From the NCBI GenBank assembly GCA_965115815.1, contig OZ220465.1, positions 1,550,001 to 1,614,000 of the forward strand: a DNA stretch of 64,000 nucleotides, written 5' to 3'. Both the position numbers and the translations under genes were made by a program. The notes under the pieces were generated by a model. The model saw only the letters and a list, made by a program, of their open reading frames with translations. It made no database searches and was not told the DNA's origin. How positions within the stretch are numbered: the first letter of the stretch is position 1; the number at the start of each line of letters is the position of its first letter. The stretch is from VXPW01 sp965115815. GTDB lineage: Bacteria; Pseudomonadota; Alphaproteobacteria; TMED109. This document shows, piece after piece, positions 1 through 11,276 of the stretch.

Positions 1-115
1 AACGCTGCCATCGCCATCGTGCGCGGCGGCGGACGCTTCCACGACATGCCTGAGGCCCACCGGCAGTCGGCCGTCCGCACCCGGTCCGCACGCGACGCGA
101 TCCTCCTCCCGCCCG
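1..115 (+). pseudogene. C-terminal fragment of an unidentified protein (partial at window edge)
   Basis: The frame starting at base 1 reads NAAIAIVRGGGRFHDMPEAH and continues for about 20 related residues. The same module occurs at 9330-9470 (NAAIAMVRWDGRFRHLPEAH), where it ends in a stop. Here the stop is missing and the frame runs on into sequence without coding character. I do not recognise the family. It looks like the tail of a gene whose body lies left of the window, with its true end lost. Confidence 0.4.
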
Positions 116-685
116 GCGGATGTACCGTCGCTCCTGACCTCGCGCCAGCAGCCGGGAACGCGCCGCCGGGCGGCGCCACAGGACAGCTGTGCTCGAAGTC
201 TTCCGAAGAGCGGGGCGGGGGAGCATTGATGCACCGGCAACGGTCACGGAAACCGGCGCACAGGGAACCCGGGTGCCCCAAGCCTGCCCGGTCCCTGCCA
301 CCTCAGCACTCCAGGTTCGACCATGAGACGGTCCTGCTGGCTGTCGGTCGCCGCCTTCTCGGCCACGGGTTGCGGCGGCCGGGCCTGACCGGTCGGCGCG
401 GGCGAGCGAGACCGGCGGGAAACCTCCGGCTCGGGGCGGGAAGTGGGTTCCGAGGATGGTCTTTCGCCCGGTCGCGTGCCGGCTCGCGCGACTTCAAGCA
501 GGGAGACAGGAACCTGCCTTCCGGTTCGCATGCGAAGCGACCCTTGGCCAGGGACGCGATTTCGGATTCCGCCCGGTTCGCATGACCGGTTCCATGCGTG
601 GGGGACAGGAAACAGTAGCGCGTTTCGCTACCTCATGGCCTCTGCAGCCCCCACCGAGATCCGGTCCGGCGGACCGGCACAGCTT
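116..685. other. No gene seen
   Basis: This stretch of 570 bases holds only overlapping reading frames with shadow-like composition (Arg/Pro/Gly rich), no recognisable domain and no convincing ribosome-binding site. It ends at the target duplication CATGGGGA (686-693) of the IS66-type MITE. Confidence 0.5.
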
Positions 686-693
686 CATGGGGA

Positions 694-855
694 GTATCTA
701 CTCACCCCCTACTGATGACGAAGATCGATCCGCTTCTTGTCAGCCGGAACACGCACTTCCGGTCATCGGTCGCGAGCGAGTTAAAGGGGCAAGGGAAATG
801 CCGGATCCGAACCCGTCAGGAAAAACGATTCGTCATCAGTAGGGGGGAGTAGATA
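694..855. repeat. IS66-derived MITE, left part (last 7 bases at 6552-6558)
   Basis: A short internally deleted IS66 relative. It starts GTATCTACTCACCCC, like the IS66 copies at 52062 and 44969. After the CTACTGATGACGAA motif it jumps to a segment ending in the reverse complement of the same end. Eight bases before it, CATGGGGA (686-693), recur as a direct repeat at 6559-6566 right after the displaced terminal bases TAGATAC (6552-6558). The MITE therefore inserted with the 8-bp duplication typical of IS66. It was later split, with a 6-bp duplication TAGATA (850-855 and 6552-6557), by the ISNCY/IS630 block at 856-6551. It has no coding capacity. Confidence 0.85.
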
Positions 856-992
856 GTGCCCGCCCGAAAAAGTACAACCACTTGACTCCAGTGATGGAAG
901 TGTGCTATTGAAGGGGTGAAGAATCCCTCTGTGGGGCGGGAATCGGCCGCTGGGGCCGGAAAATCGCGCGGGATTCAGGAATCTTCGGGAGA

Positions 993-2672
993 ATGGCCAT
1001 GCGGGAGACCGTCCGTCCTCAGAGCCTGTACGGAAACTATTGAGCGGTCCCGATTCTGGCCGCTCGTGCAAAGTATCGGCGTCGGAGAGACCGCTTCGAA
1101 AGCAATCTGACAGATGTGGAATGGGCTTGTTTGATCCCGATGTACTCTCCAGCCAAATCGCAGATACCAGAATCGGGACCGCTCAATAGTTTCCGCACAG
1201 GCTCTCAGCTGGAATGGGGCCAGGTTGCGATCGAGGAGATCGAGATCCACGTACACTCGCGGGAGGACATTCCGCCGCTGCTGCGTGGCCTTCAGTACGT
1301 GTATGCCGACCGGTCGACCCGGGTCCGGTGGTTCGAGATTCTGGAGGAGGGGATCCTTCCCGAGGGATCCCGCCTGCGAGGGCGTCCCGGCATGGAGTTG
1401 TGGAAGATCCTGGTGATGGGTCTCCTGAAGCAGGGTTTGGGCTAGGACTTCGATCCCATGCACGAGCGGGTGAACGAGCACAGGACGGTTCGGAAGTTTC
1501 TGGGGCACACCGACATCTGGGATCACACCCGGTACGGATATCCGACGATGGTGGACAACGTGAGCCTGCGGACACCGGAAGTGCTGGGGAAGGTGTCGCA
1601 GCTGATCGCGGAGAAAGGCCATGCGAGGGTACGGAAGCGGACACGGAAGCGGAAGGACGGCACGAACGGCGCGGACGGCGCGAACGGCCGGGGCCGCCGT
1701 CGGTCGGACGATCCCCTGCGGGGCCGCTGCGATTCGTTCGTGGTGAAGACGGATGTGCACTACCCGACAGATGTCCATCTGTTGTGGGATGCGATGCGTT
1801 GCTTGGTGCGGGATCCGGGTCGCGCCGCCGTACGCTTGGGGGTGTCCGGATGGCGGCAGTGGCAGCATGGGAGCCGGAAACTGCAGCAGCATTTCCAGCA
1901 GGTTCGGCAGACCCGACGGGCCCGTCCGGAGCCGGTCAAGGCGTATCTCGACGCCAGCCGGGCGTGGGTCCGGCGGGCGGAAGAGACGGTACCGGTGCTT
2001 CGGGAGCGAGGCGTCCCGATCCCCACGGTGCGTTCGGTCGAGTCGTACCTCAAGCATGCCCGCCGGCAGATCCACCAGGTGGATCGCCGTCTGCTGAAGG
2101 GCGAGAAGATTCCGCAGAGCGAGAAGGGGTTTTCGATCTTCGAAGAGCACACACGCTGGTGTGTGAAGGGCAAGGCCGGGGTGCCGGTGGAACTCGGAGT
2201 GCCGGTGGCCGTGCTGGAGGATCAGCACGGCTTCCTCCTGCACCCTCGGGTCCTGTGGGAAGGCGGAGACGTGGATCCTGCCGTGCCCATGATCCGAGAA
2301 GCCCAGGCTCGCTTCCCCGACCTCCGCCTGTGCAGTTTCGATCGGGGCTTTCACAGCCCCTCCAACCGGATCACCCTGGACGAGCTTCTGGAGCACAACG
2401 TGCTGCCGAAGAAGGGAACGCTCGGTCAGACGGACCGGAAACGGGAAGCCGATCCGACGTTCCGGAAGATGCGTCGGCAGCATCCGGCCGTGGAGTCCGC
2501 GATCCACAACCTCGAGCAACGCGGCATGGACCGGGTCCTGTCGTAGGGGGCGGACGGGTTTGCCCGGAGGGTGGCACGGTCCGTGACCGCCTTCAACGTC
2601 CACCGAATCGGGCTGCTGCTGCACCGGCAGGCCCGGGCCCGGGCCCAACGACGACGAAGACGCGCCGCCTGA
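993..2672 (+). pseudogene. ISNCY-type transposase, broken
   Basis: It matches the intact copy at 4425-6338 over its whole length. It is interrupted after the first few codons by the MITE at 1023-1203. It carries two in-frame TAG stops (1443-1445, where copy 2 has Tyr in GLGYDF; and 2544-2546, where copy 2 has VLSYGADG). The catalytic blocks are still readable: CDSFVVKTDVHYPTD, CSFDRGFHSPSN and HPAVESAIHNLEQRG. The Gly/Asn/Asp-rich linker is short here (about ten residues) compared with roughly 150 residues in copy 2. It cannot make a full transposase. Confidence 0.85.
1023..1203 (+). repeat. IS5-derived MITE inside the ISNCY transposase
   Basis: A 181-bp insert absent from copies 2 and 3 of the host element. 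It is flanked by CTCAG on both sides (1018-1022 and 1204-1208), fitting the CTNAG target of IS5-group elements. Its ends are long near-perfect inverted repeats beginning AGCCTGTACGGAAACTATTG. The inside still encodes part of an IS5 transposase N-terminus (DRFESNLTDVEWACLIP), like the transposase relic at 11707-12561. It is a deletion derivative that another IS5 transposase would have to move. Confidence 0.85.
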
Positions 2673-2891
2673 CGGCGGCTTCCTTCCACCCCATCTGCGA
2701 AGCCCGCCGGAGGCGGGAACGGAGCCGCTCGCCCCGGCCGCCGGATTTCGCGGCGGGACAAGCCCGGATGCCGCTGCCCATCGGCAGAAATCCCCCCGGA
2801 AACCGAGCGGACGGGGCACCGAGGGAGGGTTCCAACCCGCAATTGCGCCGGCGGTCCATCCGAAAGGGGCATTTTCGGGCGGGCACTAGTA

Positions 2892-4278
2892 GTACGGAAT
2901 CATTGTATTGCTGGGTATAGGGACTTCAGTTTCACCCGGGCGTCTGCCGTCGTGAACCGCCAGTCGACCGTGCCGCCGGCCGCGTTGCGGCGCTTGACCC
3001 ACGCCGCGGTCTCCCGCAGCATGGTGGCGCGGTCAGGAATGCGTCGTCGAAGACACGGTCGCGACCACGCGCCGATTTCGATCTCGGCCCTGGTGAGCCA
3101 GCTTCCGTGCTTCGGCGTGTACCGAAACTCGAACCGCTTTCGCACCCGCATGGCCTCCCGGGGTGCAAAGGCTTCATACAACGACGCGGGGCCGTGTGTG
3201 TTACGGTTGTCCATGACCCGTACAATCTTCTTGCCGGGGAAGTGATCATCCGCGAGTTCCCGGAGGAACTGCGCCCAGTCCCGCGCCGTGCGGCGATCGG
3301 TAACCTTCACCGTACGCCAGTTTTCATTGGGCGCGAACGCTAGGAAGAGATTGGCCGTGCCGTTTCGCTCGTATTCGTAGTCGACGATTTCCGGCTGCCC
3401 GGGCCGCACGGGGCGGGGAAGGCGGGTTTCCTTTGTCTGCTGCCGGCGGGTCTCATCCATGCAGACCCAAACCTCGTTTTCGGCAAAATCCCGCTGGTAC
3501 GTGTCCCGCACCTCCTCCATCGCCGCCACGAACGGCGCGTTGCGGCTCGGGGGAATGCACCAGTACTGTTTCAGCCAAGGCTTGATCTCCTTTTTTTCCG
3601 AGTCCTCCGTACCGTTTCCTTCGAGATGCTCTCGACGATCTCCATCTCCATCCGACGACCGGCCAGCAGCTTCAGCGTCCAGCGAACACAACCTTCGGGC
3701 GGGGAAGAACAGGCCCGAGCCACCCGCTTCGCCTCCTTCGCCCCGTCCAGGAGTTTCGGTCGGCGGTTCTCCTGCTCCCGGCGGCGGAGGGCCGCCTCCA
3801 AACCCTCCAAAACACAACGCTTGCGCAGGCGTTCGACCGTCGAAGCGCCGATGCCCAGGCCGCGCGCGATGTCGACATCCCGGAGTTTGCCGCCGTCGCG
3901 CCCCTCGTCTGCCATCAGCAGAATCTGCGCCCGACGACGCCAGGCGGCTCCGGTACCGTCGACGATCGCTTGGAGTTCCCGGCGCTCCGACGCCGAAAGA
4001 CGCACTCGATAGATCTTCCTGCCCTGAGGGTTGGCCATGATCCACTCCGATCCCCGCACCGAACCCCTGCAGGCAGGCTCGGTTCCCGGAAACCGGATCC
4101 GTCCGATCCCCAAGAGAGTGTGAGCGCCTGCACGTTCGGCATCGGGTCTGTGAGGATGAACCAGAGAGCGCCGTTCCAATCGGGCGCTCACGCGTGCCGA
4201 CACGCACCGACACGGGACCGACACGGACCGACACGGAAATCTTGCCAGAATACTGTCGTCAGTTCAACGTTTCCGTAC
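2892..4278 (-). mobile_element. IS630-family insertion sequence
   Basis: The element is bounded by short inverted repeats GTACGGAA and flanked by a duplicated TA (2890-2891 and 4279-4280), the hallmark target of IS630/Tc1-mariner elements. It sits between the two ISNCY copies, inside the short spacer that joins them. A 38-bp remnant of the same left end is found at 11645-11682. Confidence 0.85.
2900..4038 (-). CDS. IS630-family transposase, two frames joined by a -1 shift on an A7 run
   Basis: The N-terminal frame starts at ATG 4038 (MANPQGRKIYRVRLSASERR). It holds a helix-turn-helix region (DVARGLGIG-like) and stops at 3571. The catalytic DDE part lies in the -1 frame to 2900. It has VWVCMDETRRQQTKE (first Asp), KIVRVMDNRNTHGP (second Asp) and FRYTPKHGSWLTRAEIE (Glu). 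The frames overlap around a run of seven A on the coding strand, where a -1 slip yields a continuous protein. IS630 relatives are often encoded this way, but a plain indel in the homopolymer is an equally simple explanation. DDE residues are intact. About 380 residues if joined. Confidence 0.75.
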
Positions 4279-4424
4279 TACTAGTTTGTGCCCGCCCGAA
4301 AAAGTACAACCAGTTGACTCCAGTGATAGAAGTGTGCTATTGAAGGGGTGAAGAATCCCTCTGTGGGCCGGGAATCGGCCGCTGGGGCCGGAAAATCGCG
4401 CGGGATTCGGGAATCTTCGGGAGA

Positions 4425-6338
<1,914 letters not shown>

Positions 6339-6606
6339 CGGCGGCTTCCTTCCACCCCATCCGCGAAGCCCGCCGGAGGCGGGAACGGAGCCGCTCGCCC
6401 CGGCAGCCGGATTCGCGGCGGGACAAGCCCGGATACCGCTGCCCATCGGCAGAAATCCCCCCGGAAACCGAGCGGACGGGGCACCGAGGGAGGGTCCCAA
6501 CCCGCAATTGCGCCGGCAGACCATCCGAAAGGGGCATTTTCGGGCGGGCACTAGATACCATGGGGAAACTGTGCAATGCTGCTTGGACCGGTCGTCCCGA
6601 GTGCGC

Positions 6607-7143
6607 CTACGACCGCCTTCCCTCGCCCTTCAGTGGGGTCAGCTGCAATGCGAGTGCGGATTCGGCCCCTCCCTCCAGCCAGTCTGCGTGCCCGCGAGGG
6701 GGCGCATCCGGGTGCCTGGGGTAGGGGTCGAGCAGGAGCGAGAGGTGCTGGACAGCCAGCTCCCCGATCGGCCAGCCGTCTGTTCCGAGAGACTCGGGGC
6801 CATCGTGTTCCGGCCCTGCCTCCAGATCCGTTGAACCGACGGTCCCCCCGCGCTTCCCGAGTTTCGCGACAAAACGCTCGACTATCGATTCCTCGAAGTC
6901 TTCAAGGGTGACGACGCACGTCCGGACGACCTGGGCGTGCATCCGTGCGGCGACGGTAATCGTTCCTCCGGGACCGGTTTCCACCTCGGCGTCGACCGTA
7001 AGGGACTTCAATGCCGGCAACGCGAGGCGTTTGGCGATATCCGCTCGTTCCGCGGTCGACGAACGCAGGTGCAAACGCCCTCCATCTGCCTTTCGTAACT
7101 GGTCGGTCGGGATGGGATCCAGCAGAGTGCGGGCGGTGGGCAT
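6607..7143 (-). CDS. DUF177/YceD family protein
   Basis: A 178-residue protein of the DUF177 (YceD) family, linked in other bacteria to 23S rRNA accumulation. Matching features are the N-terminal DIAKRLALPALKSLTVDAEV region, the central barrel-like part (RTCVVTLEDFEESIVERF), and the acidic C-terminal signature (DGWPIGELAVQHLSLLLDPY) usual for alphaproteobacterial members. The start is ATG 7143, the first Met before the conserved region (MPTARTLLDPIPTDQL). Usual downstream neighbours (plsX, fabH) are missing. The gene ends 41 bases from the MITE target duplication at 6559-6566, so rearrangement may have cut it from them. Confidence 0.75.
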   Translation of the reverse strand: MPTARTLLDPIPTDQLRKADGGRLHLRSSTAERADIAKRLALPALKSLTVDAEVETGPGGTITVAARMHAQVVRTCVVTLEDFEESIVERFVAKLGKRGGTVGSTDLEAGPEHDGPESLGTDGWPIGELAVQHLSLLLDPYPRHPDAPPRGHADWLEGGAESALALQLTPLKGEGRRS

Positions 7144-7192
7144 GGATCGGATTTCCTGGCGGGGCCGGTCATCCACGGCCCTGTGCACGTGC

Positions 7193-7221
7193 TCCTATCG
7201 TGCCGTCTGCGGAGGTGTCAA
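7193..7221 (-). promoter_or_regulatory. Possible sigma-70-type promoter of the DUF177 gene
   Basis: On the minus strand TTGACA (7221-7216) is followed after 17 bases by ATAGGA (7198-7193), about 50 bases before the start at 7143. The -35 match is perfect and the -10 is weak. Confidence 0.35.
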
Positions 7222-7869
7222 GCGACCGAATGTTCTGTTCTTGACAACAGGTCCGGAATCTCCGCAACGCCAAGAGCGCGCAGCAGCGCGGATCCATGGC
7301 CGAATACCAGCCAACTCTCGAATCGCCCGGACCCCTTGCGGGGTCGTGCGGGCCGATCCAGCGAGGGATTGCGGATGCCCGTGGCAGGATGCTGCGCGGC
7401 ACCGTGCGACGAAGCCTGGGTGTGCGGCCGGGTTCCGTCGCCGCCGGGTCAGGGTTCGGGTGGGGTCAGGATGGCGTCGAGACCCTTCGGTGCGGGGGCG
7501 GCGTACCGGTGATCGGCCTTCGGGTTGATGGCGGAAGCGACCGTCCCCGTCGCACCCTGTTTTTTCCGCCCGCCCGCACATCCCGCACAACGCATCGAGC
7601 TGGGCGCGGCGCTACCGGCCGATGCTCTAGGACGAACGGCTCGCAGCGCCGCGATGCTCTTGGCGGCAGATGCGGAGGGAGGCGAGCGGGGACGACGGCA
7701 CGTTCCTGCGCGAGAAGTTCGAGACACCTGGTCAGGTAGTACGGAGGTTTCATCGACATTCAGGGTGTCGTATGTGTAAGATTTGATCCGATCGGGCCCA
7801 AACGACGGAAGTCGCGGCTCTTGGACAGAGGATGTTCTACGGAAGTCGATGGGACAGGATCGGTAATCG
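7222..7869. other. No gene recognised
   Basis: Several short frames cross this stretch, but none shows a known motif. A plus-strand frame near 7660-7780 (REASGDDGTFLREKFETPGQ) has protein-like composition but is preceded by a stop. I cannot name it. The stretch is probably decayed coding DNA between mobile elements. Confidence 0.4.
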
Positions 7870-7995
7870 GTGGTGTTTCGGTGGTTTTCCGGAATCGGAT
7901 TGCCGATCTTGAATCAAGGCTTGCCCCGGCGGCCGCCGAGCGCGACGAGGCTGTCGCTGCGCTGGCGGCCTTGCAGGTTCGGGTTGCCGGACTTG
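7870..7995 (+). pseudogene. Coiled-coil N-terminal fragment, possibly of a transposase
   Basis: A GTG-started frame reads VVFRNRIADLESRLAPAAAE and continues with an Ala/Leu/Glu heptad pattern to about 7995, where a dispersed repeat begins. Coiled-coil starts of this kind are common at the N-terminus of IS66 transposases, but no catalytic part follows. Identity is uncertain. Confidence 0.3.
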
Positions 7996-8060
7996 GTCCA
8001 TGTTTAACAGGGAATTCCGAGAAACAAGGATTTGTACGGGTTTCGGTGCCCTTCGAAAGC
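7995..8060 (+). repeat. Dispersed repeat, one of two copies
   Basis: The sequence around TCCATGTTTAACAGGGAATTC and GTTTCGGTGCCCTTC recurs with mismatches on the opposite strand at about 62936-62993. Both copies lie next to truncated genes (a coiled-coil fragment here, a HigB toxin there), suggesting the end of a small mobile element. The next ~310 bases up to the IS5 element hold no gene. Part of them (about 8115-8175, around TGTGCGGGATCCCGAG) resembles 50935-51000. Confidence 0.45.
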
Positions 8061-8371
8061 CCCAGGCACTACGTTTCGTGCGCTGAACGGGTTTCAGACG
8101 CCAGCCTTCGGATGCCTCCGGGGGTGTGCGGGATCCCGAGCGCGTTGGAAATGCTGCACTGCCCGGGTTCGGTTCGGGTGGCTTGCCAACATGGAGAGTC
8201 GGACCGCGTACCTGCCGGAAGGTCGCCGTGATCCGCTGCGGTCCTTCGAGGTCGGAACGGAGGCGGTTCCCGCTTCGATGATCACCGTTCGCCTAGAGTT
8301 TGCGACGGATCATCGGAACCGGCTGGTAGGCGATGACGGAGAGGAACCAGTGGCCGTCGGCCCGGAATTCC

Positions 8372-9317
8372 TAAGAGTTTGTTCCTAAAGTCGAGCGGTC
8401 TTCCGGTGGTGTAGCCTGACCCCGTTGAATCCACCCAACGGGAGCCGACCCATGGCCTGGAACGAGACCAATCAGAAGCATACACGCGTCCCCTGGATCG
8501 TTTTGAAACCGACGTGAGCGACGCGGAGTGGGCGGTGATTGCTCCGCTCCTTCCCCCTCCGTCCAAGATGGGACGGAGACCGATCACCAACCCCCGGGAG
8601 GTGTTCAACGCCCTCCAGTTCATGCTGGGAACCGGGTGCCAATGGCGCGCTATTCCGAAATGTTTTCCGCCGTTTCGTACCGTTCCGAACGACGAGTACG
8701 CGTGGCGGAATACCGGGGTCTTCGAGCGGATGCTGGAGGCCCTTCGCGATCCGTCGCGGGAGCAGGACGGACGTTCGCAGGATCCCACCGCGGCCGCGAT
8801 CGACCGCCCGTCGGTGGCCACGACGGAGAGCGGCGGGCCTGCAGGATCCGACGCGGGCAAGAAGATCAAGGGGCGCAAGCGTCCCAGGACGGTGGATCCG
8901 CAAGGATCCCCGATGTCGATCCGGGTCCACGAGGCGTCGGTTCCGGATCGGGACGGGGCTCCGGAGGGGATCCGGAAGATGCGGGAGAAGGCCCCGAAGG
9001 TCACGAAAGTGTGGGCGGACGGCGGCGATCAGGGCCCGAAGTTGGCCTCGGCGTTGGCCGATCTCGGATCGGACATCGTCCTGGAGATTGTGCGCAAACC
9101 ACCGAAGGTCCAGAGTTTCATCCTCCTGTATCGGCGCTGGGTCGTCGAGCGCACCTTCGCCTGGAGGTCCCGATGCCGACGTCTGGCGAAGGACTACGAG
9201 CACTCGCTGGCCAGCTCGCTGGCTTGGGTGCAACGGGCTGCCGGCCGCTTCCGGAGGCGCCGGGTGGCGCGAGCCGGATTGTGACCGGAAACCGCAAAGT
9301 CGCCAAACACTTATGAT
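8372..9317 (+). mobile_element. IS5-family insertion sequence (approximate ends)
   Basis: It encodes an IS5-type transposase. The putative ends share an imperfect inverted repeat (AAGAGTTTG near 8372 and the complement of CAAACACTT near 9304). No clear target duplication was found, so the limits are approximate. Confidence 0.55.
8514..9284 (+). CDS. IS5-family transposase, N-terminus frameshifted
   Basis: A 256-residue frame from GTG 8514. It matches IS5/IS1031-type transposases: SDAEWAVIAPLLPPPSKMGR, GTGCQWRAIP, AAAIDRPSVATTES (first Asp), KVWADGGDQGPKL (second Asp) and RRWVVERTFAWRSRCRRLAKD (Glu). The expected upstream start, ATG 8452 (MAWNETNQKH), is in another frame and stops just before 8514, so about 20 N-terminal residues are lost to an indel. 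DDE residues persist, but several normally fixed positions differ (DGGD for DGGY). It is probably inactive. Confidence 0.7.
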   Translation: MSDAEWAVIAPLLPPPSKMGRRPITNPREVFNALQFMLGTGCQWRAIPKCFPPFRTVPNDEYAWRNTGVFERMLEALRDPSREQDGRSQDPTAAAIDRPSVATTESGGPAGSDAGKKIKGRKRPRTVDPQGSPMSIRVHEASVPDRDGAPEGIRKMREKAPKVTKVWADGGDQGPKLASALADLGSDIVLEIVRKPPKVQSFILLYRRWVVERTFAWRSRCRRLAKDYEHSLASSLAWVQRAAGRFRRRRVARAGL

Positions 9318-9329
9318 AATCATGTACTT

Positions 9330-9470
9330 ATGATTCAAACTCTGACCAACGCCGCCATCGCCATGGTACGCTGGGACGGCCGTTTCCGGCACCTGCCCGA
9401 GGCCCATCGTCACGATGCTGCTCGCGCACAGGATGCCCTCGACGCCATCCCGACCGCACCCGAACCCTGA
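9330..9470 (+). CDS. 46-residue ORF, second copy of an unidentified C-terminal module
   Basis: ATG 9330 to TGA 9470 encodes MIQTLTNAAIAMVRWDGRFR and on to a stop after PTAPEP. It is homologous to the frame at the very start of the window. It lies 13 bases after the presumed IS5 end, so it may be the tail of a gene cut by that insertion rather than a stand-alone peptide. Function unknown. Confidence 0.35.
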   Translation: MIQTLTNAAIAMVRWDGRFRHLPEAHRHDAARAQDALDAIPTAPEP

Positions 9471-9728
9471 ACCGGAAGCAACGAAACCCAACCGTCGGAA
9501 CCGGCACCGGCCCACGACGCAACGCAGCATCCTGCCCGAGCCCCGGAATCCCTTGCAGCTTCGGCCTGCACGACCCCGTACCGTCGCCCAAGTAACCCGT
9601 GAAGACTACCGATTCAGCCCCGGATCTCCACCACTCTGATCCTGTCTCCGACAAAAAAATGTTCCTGGGCCCGGATCGCCACCAGGTCCGACCCGGATCG
9701 GGCGAGGCCGCCGCCACCCACACGCGGG

Positions 9729-11198
9729 TCAGTTCTTGTGGGCACCGAAGGCACCGTCCATATGGCCCACGGCTCCGTATTGCGCACTGAACTGGCCGTG
9801 GATGCCGGTCGGTTGGCTGTCGGCGCCCGGCGTCCCCTTGCTGTCGTTGAATTGGTGGGCCCAACCGCCGTAATGCGGTACGAGCCTCGCACCCTTCACC
9901 GCGCCGATGGTCCAGCTCGTCCGGCCGCCCTGCCCGAATCTGTCTGTCCCGGTGATGGCGGCCTGCTCCAGATCGACCTTCCAGTCGCGGCTCTCCCCGT
10001 CCACCATGAACTCGGTGATCGTGCCCGTGACCGTCCCGAGCGCTGTGGCGTCGCCGAAGGCGGCGGTCACCGTGGCCTTGGCCGTCCACTCGCCGTCCTC
10101 GTCGGTCAGGGCATACATGCCGGCCGCCGCCCCCGCGTAGCTCGCCGTGCCTGTCGCCACGGCCGGGGCACCGACCGCATCGACCTGTATCCAGCCGCCC
10201 TCGTCGGTATCCCAATACTGGACATCAGTCAACTCCTCGAAGGCCTGCGTGTCGGCCTGCTTGTCCTTCAGCAGCCACCAGCCGAAGACCGTGTGCCTGT
10301 CGTCCGCTGTGCCCGAGACCGGTGCCTCGAGGTCCGAGTAGAGGACGACGGTGTGTTCGTATCTGTCGTCGCTGCCGGTCGCACGGGTGCCGGCCCATCC
10401 GTGGAGGGCAGGGAGCTTCACCGACGTCAGGGGGAGCCGGATCTCCTCCCTCTCCTCGTTCTCTTCGGCGCTGATCGTGAAGCCCAGCGCCTCGTCGTGC
10501 ACCGCCGAGGTGAAGAACCAGTAGTGGCTGTCGATTTGGCTGGACCGGGCGCCCGCCTCCTGATCGAAGAGGAGTTGGTTGGAACCTTGGCCCGCGCCCA
10601 CAGCTCTGTCCTTGAGCGCGGCGAACAGCTTGGCGACCTCCGGGGAAGGTGTTGCCGGACGGGTCGTGTCGCCAGCCGGAGGGGTTTCGTCGTCCGGAGG
10701 GGTTTCGTCGTCCGGAGGGGTTCCGCCAGCCGGAGGGGTTCCGCCAGCCGGAGGGGTTCCGCCAGCCGGAAGGGTTCCGCCAGCCGGAGGGGTTCCGCCA
10801 GCCGGAGGGGTTCCGCCAGCCGGAGGGGTTTCGTCGTCCGGAGGGGTTCCGCCAGCCGGAGGGGTTTCGTCGTCCGGAGGGGTTCCGCCAGCCGGAGGCG
10901 TCAGCGTCACCGTCGGCATACCGCCGGTGAAGGTGGCCGTCTTGTCGTCAGCGACGGTGACCGTGCAGGCCTCGCCGCCAGCCGGGCAGCTGTAGGTGAC
11001 ACCGCCGAGCCTCCCGCTTTCGCCAGCGGCAACCGTCAGAGTCCCGGCCTTGATCACGGCATCATCAAGGCTGGACAGGTCCAAGGGCTTCGCTACAGGC
11101 GCCTTCATGTCCGGCGTCCCCGACGACCCGCCGCAGCCTGCGAGTGCCAGACCCGCAGCGACCATCGCCGCCAGGGCCGCATCTTTCATCCTTCTCAT
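9729..11198 (-). CDS. TbpB-like surface lipoprotein with Pro/Gly-rich repeat spacer
   Basis: A 489-residue predicted lipoprotein. The signal peptide ends in a lipobox (LALAGC, Cys22). Residues about 100-175 are tandem PPAGGT and PPDDET units. The C-terminal 150 residues (TASYAGAAAGMYALTDEDG, VTGTITEFMVDGESRDWKV, GIHGQFSAQYGAVGHMDGAF) match the beta-barrel lobe of transferrin-binding-protein-B-like solute-binding lipoproteins. These sit on the outer membrane surface; their ligand in this lineage is not evident. It lies 78 bases downstream of an RTX fragment on the same strand, so both may share the promoter at 11601-11632. Ligand and export route are inferred from family only. Confidence 0.7.
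   Translation of the reverse strand: MRRMKDAALAAMVAAGLALAGCGGSSGTPDMKAPVAKPLDLSSLDDAVIKAGTLTVAAGESGRLGGVTYSCPAGGEACTVTVADDKTATFTGGMPTVTLTPPAGGTPPDDETPPAGGTPPDDETPPAGGTPPAGGTPPAGGTLPAGGTPPAGGTPPAGGTPPDDETPPDDETPPAGDTTRPATPSPEVAKLFAALKDRAVGAGQGSNQLLFDQEAGARSSQIDSHYWFFTSAVHDEALGFTISAEENEEREEIRLPLTSVKLPALHGWAGTRATGSDDRYEHTVVLYSDLEAPVSGTADDRHTVFGWWLLKDKQADTQAFEELTDVQYWDTDEGGWIQVDAVGAPAVATGTASYAGAAAGMYALTDEDGEWTAKATVTAAFGDATALGTVTGTITEFMVDGESRDWKVDLEQAAITGTDRFGQGGRTSWTIGAVKGARLVPHYGGWAHQFNDSKGTPGADSQPTGIHGQFSAQYGAVGHMDGAFGAHKN
10672..10900 (-). repeat. 15-base tandem repeats encoding PPAGGT/PPDDET
   Basis: About fourteen tandem units of two alternating forms (GCCAGCCGGAGGGGTT- and TCGTCCGGAGGGGTT-type on the plus strand) inside the lipoprotein gene. 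Units are multiples of three, so copy-number changes alter spacer length without breaking the frame. Confidence 0.85.
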
Positions 11199-11276
11199 CG
11201 AAACCTTCTCCTTCTCTCAGATCGGACCGACCGGGAAACCGTTTGAACCGTTCCCGTGGCCTGCCCCTGCCGCCGG

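Larger units (their letters stand above)
856..2886 (+). mobile_element. ISNCY-type (ISDol1-like) element, copy 1, degenerate
   Basis: The ends are inverted repeats starting GTGCCCGCCCGAAAA, closely similar to copy 2 (4288-6551) and related to copy 3 (31010-32822). The left flank is TAGATA inside the end of an IS66-type MITE. The matching TAGATA lies after copy 2, so copies 1 and 2 sit together inside one 6-bp duplication. The transposase is broken, and a 181-bp IS5-derived MITE is inserted near its start. The family name is from memory of similar transposases, which some schemes list as unclassified (NCY) or near IS1182. Confidence 0.8.
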
